Source: Flammeovirgaceae bacterium UBA976 (GTDB lineage Bacteria; Bacteroidota; Bacteroidia; Cytophagales; Cyclobacteriaceae). From it: 13,177 nt of DNA. Made by a program: the position numbers and the translations under genes. Each line of letters begins with the position of its first letter. The first letter of the stretch is position 1. The stretch is taken from the NCBI GenBank assembly GCA_002292365.1, contig DBBU01000050.1, positions 1 to 13,177 of the forward strand, given 5' to 3'. This document shows, piece by piece, positions 7,210 through 13,177 of this stretch. Under the pieces are notes generated by a model. That model had not been told where the DNA came from, did not search any database, and saw nothing but the letters and a program-made list of their open reading frames with translations.

Positions 7210-7794
7210 ATGAAATTTTTAATAAGTTCTTTTTTATTGTTTTCTCTCTTCTGCTCATATGGACAGATTCCTTCAGAAAGTGAATATTATCGTAGAATGG
7301 ATTTGGGACAACAGCTTATGATTGCTGGCGACTACCAAGCTGCCCATAAAGAATTTTTGTTCGTAATTGAAAATATGGAAGTTATCCCAACGGATCTAGC
7401 ATATTTTTTTGGAAGAAATAGTTTTCATCTCGCCTCTTACAAACAAAGCGTTAATTGGCTTAATAAATACCTGCAATTAAAGGGGACTAAAGGTCAATAT
7501 TATCAAGAAGCCATTGAATATCTGCAATTTTCTGAAGATAAGTATATGGAACTTCAACGATCCCTAATACAAGATCAAAGTAATACCCTTATCGCCTCAA
7601 AATATGATTGTGGTGGTCTAAGAAAGATGATTTGTCCTGTATGTAAAGGCTCAGGAGTTATTTTTAAGCAAGGAATCTTTGACATTCATTATCAAACCTG
7701 CCCTTACTCCGAAGGAGAAGGTTATTTAAGTTGTAAAGACTACAATCTTTTCATGATGGGTGTATTGACCCTTCAGGATAGCTTATCTCGATAA
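7210..7794 (+). CDS. Secreted TPR-like protein with a partly degenerate DnaJ-type cysteine motif
   Basis: The 194-residue protein has a signal peptide (MKFLISSFLLFSLFCSYG) with Gln next, giving a periplasmic or exported product. Residues 30-115 are helical with a TPR-like rhythm (AGDYQAAHKEFLFVIEN, then SYKQSVNWLNKYLQL). The C-terminal part has CPVCKGSG (142-149), a standard CxxCxGxG zinc motif. It is followed by CPYSEGEG (164-171), where the second Cys is replaced by Ser, and then C175. C134 lies just upstream and might replace the lost ligand. Such motifs occur in the DnaJ zinc-finger domain and in small Bacteroidota secreted proteins. Function is unknown. The end overlaps the convergent decarboxylase gene by 22 nt. 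Confidence 0.7.
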   Translation: MKFLISSFLLFSLFCSYGQIPSESEYYRRMDLGQQLMIAGDYQAAHKEFLFVIENMEVIPTDLAYFFGRNSFHLASYKQSVNWLNKYLQLKGTKGQYYQEAIEYLQFSEDKYMELQRSLIQDQSNTLIASKYDCGGLRKMICPVCKGSGVIFKQGIFDIHYQTCPYSEGEGYLSCKDYNLFMMGVLTLQDSLSR

Positions 7795-8921
7795 TCTTGA
7801 TAGGTAAAAGTCTTTAAAAGCTCAAATCTATCGTCTGCTCCAATGACTCCAATGGAGGGATGATCAATGCCATTAAACGTAGTTGTTTTCACCATGGTAT
7901 AATGCATCATATCCTGAAAGGTAAGGGTATTTCCAATTTTTAAAGGTTTGGAAAAACTGTAACCAGCCAAAAAATCTCCAGCTAAACAACTGATACCTCC
8001 TATATTGTAGCGAAATGGATATTTTTCAGCATGATGAGATCCTTCCATAATTTCAGGCCGATAAGGCATTTCTAAGCAGTCTGGCATATGACAGGTGAAT
8101 GAAGCATCTATGATGGCCGTTGGACTACCTTGGTTCTCCACAATATCGATAATTGTTGTCTTTAAAAATCCTGTCTGCCAAGCGATCGCTCCACCAGGTT
8201 CGAGAATAATTTCGACTTGATATTTCTTTTTGAAGTACTTTAAGGTATTCACCAGTAGTTCAACATCATAACCATCTTTGGTGATTAAGTGTCCGCCTCC
8301 CATGTTGAGCCATTTAATATTTGGAAGATATTTTTTAAATTTCTTTTCAAAATTCTCCAATACCTGAACCAAAGCAGCAGCGGATGACTCACAGAGCACA
8401 TGAAAATGTAGGCCTTCTATATTTGGAGGAAGTGTCTCAGGAAGCCTTGAACTTATCAAACCTAATCTCGAATGAGTTTGCGACGGATTATATAGATCCG
8501 CAACAACATCTGACCATTCTGGATTTACCCTTAAACCCATAGAAATACGTGGTGGGACTCGATCCTGAAATTTATAAAATTGATTGAGGGAATTAAAAGT
8601 AACATGTGAGGAAAGCTTCATCAATTCATCAAACTCTTCATCTCTATATCCAACGGCATAAGTATGAGCCAATGCACTGAATTTCTCTGCGCACAATTTG
8701 GCCTCATTCATGGAGCTGGCTGTAGCGCTCTTTAAGAACGATTTGATTAATGGAAAGCTTGACCACATCGCGAAGCCTTTCAAAGCCAAAATAATACTGA
8801 TTTGGGCGTTTTTCTGAACTGAATCCAGTCGTTCCAGATTACGCCTTAACTTTTCTTCTTCCAAAACGAAACAAGGTGATGGAATGGCCTCAAATGTATC
8901 TTGACTCAATGATATTGACAT
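7773..8921 (-). CDS. nspC: Carboxynorspermidine / carboxyspermidine decarboxylase
   Basis: This is a PLP-dependent enzyme of the alanine-racemase fold that removes CO2 from carboxyspermidine or carboxynorspermidine, the last step of polyamine synthesis. The 382 residues are full length. The family start PSPCFVLEEEKLRRNL (15-30) leads to K48 in LALKGF, the Schiff-base lysine. HFHVLCES (172-179), the GGG phosphate-binding loop (208-210) and EPGGA (241-245) follow. C312 in ISCLAGDF is the expected catalytic cysteine of the second subunit. The start overlaps the upstream dinB-like gene by 32 nt, which suggests translational coupling. Which diamine is used (putrescine or diaminopropane) cannot be decided from sequence. 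In Bacteroides this route makes spermidine. The enzyme is cytoplasmic. Confidence 0.93.
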   Translation of the reverse strand: MSISLSQDTFEAIPSPCFVLEEEKLRRNLERLDSVQKNAQISIILALKGFAMWSSFPLIKSFLKSATASSMNEAKLCAEKFSALAHTYAVGYRDEEFDELMKLSSHVTFNSLNQFYKFQDRVPPRISMGLRVNPEWSDVVADLYNPSQTHSRLGLISSRLPETLPPNIEGLHFHVLCESSAAALVQVLENFEKKFKKYLPNIKWLNMGGGHLITKDGYDVELLVNTLKYFKKKYQVEIILEPGGAIAWQTGFLKTTIIDIVENQGSPTAIIDASFTCHMPDCLEMPYRPEIMEGSHHAEKYPFRYNIGGISCLAGDFLAGYSFSKPLKIGNTLTFQDMMHYTMVKTTTFNGIDHPSIGVIGADDRFELLKTFTYQDYRDKLS

Positions 8922-9396
8922 GATGATTTAGATGACCCACAATTATATAGCCTAACATACTTACTGTAAATTCAAACGGACCGACCCACCCTTTCGATTG
9001 CCATTGCTCCTCTGAAAAAGAAGAAAACATTAAAATAGTACTTTCTCGTACCGAAAGAAACTCTCTTTTTAATGATTCAATCTTCCTTGAAGACGCCTCA
9101 CTCCGCATCACGTATTCATCTTGATCCATACTCGGAAGGTTTTGTCTTTCGCCTCTAGAGATACACAGGGCGCGATATGAAAAAACACGTTCGGTATCTA
9201 TGATATGTAAGAATAGTTCTTTTAATGACCATTTTCCCTCTAGATAGCTATAATCAGCCGTTTCCTCATTTAACCCATCCATAATGAGCGATAATTGATG
9301 GGTTGATTGGTTGAACTGTTCCATCAGGGACGTTTGATTGGTGCATTCGACATAACCACGATAAAATTCCGGAACGATATTCAAGTCTGGTTTCAT
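8890..9396 (-). CDS. DinB-fold (DinB_2 / YfiT-like) putative metal-dependent enzyme
   Basis: The 168-residue length and the helical pattern fit the DinB/YfiT four-helix-bundle superfamily. Three metal-binding histidines can be placed: H64 in LFLHIIDTERVF, and H155 and H159 in GHLNHH. WSLKELFLHIIDTER (56-70) is the typical first motif. Members include thiol-dependent S-transferases and many proteins of unknown function, so no reaction is claimed. It sits 3 nt after the dehydrogenase gene and overlaps the decarboxylase gene by 32 nt, so it belongs to the polyamine operon. A role in polyamine or aldehyde/thiol chemistry is possible but is inferred only from position. It has no signal peptide. 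Confidence 0.85.
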   Translation of the reverse strand: MKPDLNIVPEFYRGYVECTNQTSLMEQFNQSTHQLSLIMDGLNEETADYSYLEGKWSLKELFLHIIDTERVFSYRALCISRGERQNLPSMDQDEYVMRSEASSRKIESLKREFLSVRESTILMFSSFSEEQWQSKGWVGPFEFTVSMLGYIIVGHLNHHVNIIESRYI

Positions 9397-9399
9397 AAA

Positions 9400-10608
9400 T
9401 TAATCCATCTCAAGATTTACTTCTTTAATCTCATGCCAAATGAGCCCATTTTTACCCAGATCTTCCAAAAAAGGATCAGGATCAAAGGCTTCGACATTAA
9501 ATACGCCAGCTCCCTTCCACTTACCAGTAATCATCATCTTGGCACCCAATGCGGCTGGGACACCTGTGGTATAGGAGACGCCCTGAGCGCCTGTTTCCAA
9601 ATAAGCAGCCCTATGATCACAATTATTGTAAATATAGTAAGTTTGATGACGTCCGTTTTTTAGACCACTTATGCGACAGCCAATAGAAGTTTCTCCTTCA
9701 TAGTTTTCTGCTAGCGAACCTGGATCAGGTAATACCGCTTTTAAAAATTGCAAAGGTATGATTTGATTGCCTTGGAAGTCTATGGGCTCAATTGCAGCCA
9801 TACCAATATTCTGTATGACTCTTAAATGTGTGAGGTATTCGTCACCAAAGGTCATCCAGAATCTCGCTCTGCGAAGTGTAGGAAAATTTTTAACTAAAGA
9901 TTCTAATTCTTCATGATTGATTAAATATGATTTTCTAGGCCCAATATTTGGATAGTTGATTATGCGACTGATTTCATGAGGCGCAGTTTCTTTCCAGCTG
10001 CCATCCTCGTAAAACTTACCCTTTTGGGTCACTTCTCTGATATTAATTTCAGGATTAAAATTGGTTGCAAAAGCTTTGCCATGATCTCCTCCATTACAAT
10101 CTACAATATCTAAGTAGTGTAACTCGTCAAAATGATGTTTCGCAGCATATGCGGTGAAAATACTGGTTACACCCGGATCGAAACCACATCCTAAAACAGC
10201 CATAAGTCCTGCCTTTTTAAACCTTTCCTGATAAGCCCACTGCCAGCTATATCCATATTTAGCTTCCTCTAAAGGCTCATAATTAGCTGTATCCAGATAA
10301 TGTATACCTGTCTTGAGGCATGCCTCCATGATAGTCAAATCCTGATACGGCAAGGCTACGTTGATCACCAAAAAAGGGCGATTCGCCTCAAATAAATGAA
10401 TGAGTTGGTCCTCTTCATCGGCATCCACTTGAGTCGTTGAGATTTTAACCTCTTTGTATTTTGCTCTTACGCTTGTCGCAATATCATCACATTTTTTCAA
10501 CGTCCTACTGGCCAATACGATTTCCGTAAAAATAGTGCTTAATTGAGCACATTTATGAGTGACTACTCGTCCAACCCCACCTGCACCTATGATAACAATT
10601 TTTGACAT
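9400..10608 (-). CDS. Carboxynorspermidine / carboxyspermidine dehydrogenase (synthase), saccharopine dehydrogenase family
   Basis: The 402-residue protein opens with a Rossmann nucleotide-binding motif, IVIIGAGGVGRVV (4-16). It continues with ASRTLKKCDDIA (33-44), the conserved LDTANYEP (105-112) and VLGCGFDPGVTSIF (138-151). These mark the saccharopine-dehydrogenase-like enzymes that reductively condense aspartate semialdehyde with putrescine or diaminopropane, using NAD(P)H, to give carboxyspermidine or carboxynorspermidine. The assignment is supported by the decarboxylase gene for the next step in the same operon. A lysine-pathway saccharopine dehydrogenase is less likely in this context. 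It is the first gene of a three-gene operon, with an 86-nt gap upstream that may hold the promoter. I found no exact TAnnTTTG there. Confidence 0.9.
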   Translation of the reverse strand: MSKIVIIGAGGVGRVVTHKCAQLSTIFTEIVLASRTLKKCDDIATSVRAKYKEVKISTTQVDADEEDQLIHLFEANRPFLVINVALPYQDLTIMEACLKTGIHYLDTANYEPLEEAKYGYSWQWAYQERFKKAGLMAVLGCGFDPGVTSIFTAYAAKHHFDELHYLDIVDCNGGDHGKAFATNFNPEINIREVTQKGKFYEDGSWKETAPHEISRIINYPNIGPRKSYLINHEELESLVKNFPTLRRARFWMTFGDEYLTHLRVIQNIGMAAIEPIDFQGNQIIPLQFLKAVLPDPGSLAENYEGETSIGCRISGLKNGRHQTYYIYNNCDHRAAYLETGAQGVSYTTGVPAALGAKMMITGKWKGAGVFNVEAFDPDPFLEDLGKNGLIWHEIKEVNLEMD

Positions 10609-10694
10609 CTTTCCATTTTAAAAATGCAAGTATAACTTTAAATCTAAAATAAAAAGAATCGGTCACATTATTTTGTAGTATCTCGACAAAATGC

Positions 10695-11201
10695 CTATAT
10701 GTATGAGAACTTATCTCCCCACCCCAATGATTGTTGTCGTTTAGCGGTAACCATAAGCTCATCAAAATGCTTTGGATCTTGAATCACCTGGCATCCTGCG
10801 GAATAGCGACCGATGTATCGAACTATTTTCCATTTGGAGCATCTGTGAAGATTGGTTTTGAATATACCTTTAATCTTCTTGGACAGATCAATATCTAGAA
10901 CATCATCCTTATTGTTATCTCTGACATAATCCATCGGAGCACATTGCTCAAGGCTTTCATATGAAAAATTTCCTGTCCTTCCATGAATACCAATTTTGTA
11001 ACAGCCTTTATACTGCCCTTCGAGCATTATTATAGTCCCATTCTTATTGAGTGGATTACGTAACCAATGAATACCAGGATCGCATGTAGCTGGGTATAGA
11101 TCTACCTTTTTTTGACAAAGATCATCCTCGTATGCGACACCTATATAATCGTTGAAAGTATCATTTTCAAAGCAAGTATCTCGAATGCCAAATATGTTCA
11201 A
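10695..11201 (-). CDS. Phage-like cell-wall protein with an L,D-transpeptidase-type HX14SxGC motif
   Basis: The only standard start in this frame is TTG at 11201, giving 168 residues. Residues NLHRC to YSAGCQVI contain H119, then 14 residues, then S134-A-G-C137. This fits the HX14-17[S/T]HGC active site of YkuD-type L,D-transpeptidases except that Ala replaces His. Other conserved-looking pieces are ATCDPGIHWLRNPLNK (38-53), YKIGIHGRTG (68-77) and YRDNNKDD-like acidic residues (92-100). From memory, this layout resembles a family of phage and prophage proteins in Bacteroidota thought to act on peptidoglycan. The frame stays open upstream to 11285, and those residues also look like family sequence, so the true N-terminus may be missing (see findings). 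No signal peptide is seen. Confidence 0.7.
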   Translation of the reverse strand: MNIFGIRDTCFENDTFNDYIGVAYEDDLCQKKVDLYPATCDPGIHWLRNPLNKNGTIIMLEGQYKGCYKIGIHGRTGNFSYESLEQCAPMDYVRDNNKDDVLDIDLSKKIKGIFKTNLHRCSKWKIVRYIGRYSAGCQVIQDPKHFDELMVTAKRQQSLGWGDKFSYI

Positions 11202-11280
11202 ATTGTACGTTCCTGTACAGAATTTGTACTTTTTTTTCTTATAGAGCCTCTTTACTTGTGCGTAGCTTAAATCTATTATA

Positions 11281-11288
11281 CAAAATTA
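11281..11288 (-). promoter_or_regulatory. Candidate -7 promoter element for the phage-like gene
   Basis: The minus strand reads TAATTTTG, an exact TAnnTTTG match. Transcription would start near 11274, about 70 nt before the TTG start and within the open upstream extension of the frame. No well-spaced TTG -33 element is visible. Confidence 0.3.
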
Positions 11289-11409
11289 AACTGGACTTAA
11301 GCAATACCTTTGGATGAGAACTATTCCATTAGGATATTGTTTTTTAATTAATGAATTCCTAGAGCACCAAAATGCATTTATAAGAAACCCTTACGTTACT
11401 CAGGCAGTT

Positions 11410-11417
11410 TATTTTTG
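11410..11417 (+). promoter_or_regulatory. Candidate -7 promoter element for the beta-propeller lipoprotein
   Basis: TATTTTTG matches TAnnTTTG exactly and ends 9 nt before the ATG at 11426, which would give a very short leader. The -33 region is not convincing. Confidence 0.3.
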
Positions 11418-11425
11418 TTTTTACT

Positions 11426-12697
11426 ATGACATGTATTAAACACCTTCCCGTTTTTAGTATTCTTTGTTCACTTGGATTATTTACTAGTTGCAGTGACAGT
11501 ACGCTCGCAAATTCGGATCTAGATACAGAAACCGATACTAGTTCAATAAATATAAATCCACCGAAGATGGAGTGGCATCAGGTATATAATGGAAGCGGTG
11601 AAGAAAGTCATCCTCATTACGTTATCGAGACTAGTGATCGTGGTTTTCTTATGATTGGTGAAACGGGTTTTATAGATGATAATACCGCAAAAATTTATGT
11701 TGTAAAAACTGATTCTTCCGGAAGCCTAATTTGGGAAAAGGAATTTGGGACTGAAGGATATAATTTAGGAAATGGATGTGTAGAGACACCAGATGGGAAT
11801 TATGTCATTGCGGGTACTTTAAATTTTGATGCGGTACTCATAAAAGTCGATGCCTTGACAGGTAATACTCTTTCCGGCTGGCCAAAAATCTGGGACCTGG
11901 GTTCAGAAGATAGTTTTGAAGCAGTTGAGGTTACTCAAGATGGTGGATTAATCGCAACAGGTTATAGGAATGGACTTGCCGAAAACACTTTCATTAATTG
12001 GGGTTCAGGAAATTTAATAAAAACTGATGCTGACGGAATTGAGATATGGAACAGGGACATATCGAGTTCAATGTCTTCCGGCTACAGAATTAAAAGGATA
12101 AGCGACGGATATATAGTTTCCGGCCATCCAGCATATGAAGGAAATAAGGATTATACACTTATAAAATTTGATTTCGATGGCAATGTAGTCTGGGAAAAAA
12201 CACCTCATCCGGATATATACTGGGGTTTTGATATTAGTGAAAACGGCAATATGATTCTAACCGGACATGGTGACAGTCCTCTAAGTAATAATATTGATAT
12301 TACAACGATCGGAGTGGATAGTGAGGGTAATGTCTTGTGGACAGATTATGCTGGCCAACCCCGTGGATATGACGGTGATTGGATTCATGATGAGGTCTGG
12401 GGTGCCCGAGCAACTTTGGATGGTGGCTGGATTATCGTTGCCGGTACAGGAGATGAATATACCTATTCTGAATGTGGTCATCCTATGGGTTGCTCAGATA
12501 AGTGGAATATTTATCTCATCAAATACAGTTCTAACGGTACCTTGCAGTGGGAAGGTTTGTACGCAGACCTAGATCTCTGGGGAGAAAAGGGAGATAATGC
12601 AGGTGAAGATGTTTGTATTACAAGCGATGGAGGATATTTGGTTGCAAATGATGTTGGAGGCTTTGGATTTACAAAGATATCATCCGGAGGGAAATAG
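11426..12697 (+). CDS. Lipoprotein with a predicted seven-bladed beta-propeller
   Basis: This 423-residue protein has a lipoprotein signal (hydrophobic stretch ending LFTSC, lipidated C22) followed by an acidic, Ser/Thr-rich spacer to about residue 48. The rest is built of repeats of about 45-60 residues. Each runs DGG(Y/F/L)(I/L)xxG, a variable loop, a strand such as YVVKTDSSG or TLIKFDFDG, and xxWEK. I count seven DGG-type units. The last ends after GFTKISSGGK without its WE strand, while the mature N-terminus supplies a matching KMEWHQVY strand. The ring therefore appears closed by a velcro strand. Related Bacteroidota surface proteins often bind ligands or partners; no catalytic site is evident. 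It is a single gene, divergent from the phage-like gene. Confidence 0.8.
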   Translation: MTCIKHLPVFSILCSLGLFTSCSDSTLANSDLDTETDTSSININPPKMEWHQVYNGSGEESHPHYVIETSDRGFLMIGETGFIDDNTAKIYVVKTDSSGSLIWEKEFGTEGYNLGNGCVETPDGNYVIAGTLNFDAVLIKVDALTGNTLSGWPKIWDLGSEDSFEAVEVTQDGGLIATGYRNGLAENTFINWGSGNLIKTDADGIEIWNRDISSSMSSGYRIKRISDGYIVSGHPAYEGNKDYTLIKFDFDGNVVWEKTPHPDIYWGFDISENGNMILTGHGDSPLSNNIDITTIGVDSEGNVLWTDYAGQPRGYDGDWIHDEVWGARATLDGGWIIVAGTGDEYTYSECGHPMGCSDKWNIYLIKYSSNGTLQWEGLYADLDLWGEKGDNAGEDVCITSDGGYLVANDVGGFGFTKISSGGK

Positions 12698-12951
12698 ATT
12701 AATTAGATAACTTTTTTTTGGTAGCCCATAGTCATGGATTCACTAAATCATATCAATCTTTATCATCGAGGTGTTAGCGGTTTTAAAAACGAATGTAGTG
12801 TCTTATGGAGATGGTTTACGCTAGTTTGAAATAATGAAATAAATAAACTATTCTTTGGAATTGATTAGCATAACTTTTTTTATAAGATTAATGTTTGACC
12901 TTCATGATGAGAAAAATAAAATTAAAAATGAATTAATGTGAATAAAATTAG

Positions 12952-13161
12952 ATGAAAATTATACTGATCACTCTAACAATCATGCTAATCTCAACCATTT
13001 GTTATGGGCAAGACTCCTCTTATGTGTTTAGACCTCTCCATTTCAAAAATGATTTAGGTTTTCAGAAACCATATCGAATTTTAAAAACGACATTGAAAAA
13101 TTTAGATGAATTTCAAGGCTATTATCCTGGAACTAATATTCCCCTTGAAAGGCTATTGTGA
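12952..13161 (+). CDS. Short secreted protein of unknown function, possibly truncated
   Basis: The ATG at 12952 opens a 69-residue frame with a good signal peptide (MKIILITLTIMLISTICYG) and Gln at the first mature position. Only about 50 residues follow (for example SSYVFRPLHFKNDLGF) before the TGA at 13159-13161. I recognise no family. Near the stop, the +1 frame is open to the window end (FPLKGYCDSRKSK), so a frameshift that cuts short a longer protein is possible. The remaining 16 nt are too few to judge. An AT-rich 254-nt spacer separates it from the lipoprotein gene, and I see no clear terminator or promoter there. Confidence 0.5.
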   Translation: MKIILITLTIMLISTICYGQDSSYVFRPLHFKNDLGFQKPYRILKTTLKNLDEFQGYYPGTNIPLERLL

Positions 13162-13177
13162 TTCTCGAAAATCCAAA

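Noticed and set aside
9307..9663. 118-residue plus-strand ORF
   Set aside because: It lies opposite the dinB-like and dehydrogenase genes, both with clear family motifs. It is an antisense shadow.
10553..10765. 70-residue minus-strand ORF spanning the gap between the dehydrogenase and the phage-like gene
   Set aside because: It overlaps the ends of two better genes in another frame and its composition does not look like a protein.
11204..11219. TGTAC/GTACA short inverted repeat
   Set aside because: Only 5 bp pair and it falls within the apparent coding extension of the phage-like gene.
12294..12572. 92-residue plus-strand ORF inside the propeller lipoprotein
   Set aside because: It is an alternate frame of the repeat-containing gene with no independent evidence.

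Overview
The window is AT-rich chromosomal DNA from a member of the Bacteroidota. The main evidence is the fused LpxC-FabZ protein, the start of a PorX-type response regulator at the left edge, secreted proteins with Gln right after a predicted signal-peptidase site, lipoproteins with an SC or NC lipobox, candidate TAnnTTTG promoter boxes, and few Shine-Dalgarno sequences. I see no tRNA, rRNA, IS element or CRISPR array.

Left region (1-5242). The 5' end of porX lies on the minus strand at 1-80. Diverging from it is a tight plus-strand operon: HD-domain phosphohydrolase, lpxD, lpxC-fabZ fusion, lpxA, and an ABC-type ATPase. Gaps are 32 and 11 nt, followed by overlaps of 1 and 4 nt. The three lpx genes supply the first committed steps of lipid A synthesis, and the FabZ part makes the acyl chains the pathway uses. 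The ATPase lacks a recognisable Q-loop Gln and switch His and has no permease beside it.

Middle region (5243-7794). A 441-nt gap with a good candidate promoter precedes a small lipoprotein (5684-6172) that ends at a strong terminator. A gene of unknown function (6226-6717) begins only a few bases beyond that hairpin. A small basic secreted protein (minus, 6734-7078) and a secreted TPR-like protein with a partly degenerate DnaJ-type cysteine motif (7210-7794) diverge from a spacer that carries a perfect 10-bp inverted repeat.

Polyamine region (7773-10608, minus). Carboxy(nor)spermidine dehydrogenase, a DinB-fold protein and carboxy(nor)spermidine decarboxylase form one compact operon. The two enzymes together turn a diamine plus aspartate semialdehyde into spermidine or norspermidine. 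The DinB-fold gene between them has no known role in this pathway.

Right region (10695-13177). A minus-strand protein has an HX14SxGC motif like L,D-transpeptidases and resembles phage-type cell-wall proteins. Its reading frame appears to extend upstream of the only usable start codon. A divergent lipoprotein with about seven repeated blades looks like a closed beta-propeller. A short secreted ORF lies at the right edge and may be truncated by a frameshift. Most of the window is ordinary core genome. The accessory-looking parts are the phage-like gene, the small secreted proteins and the unknown gene at 6226.
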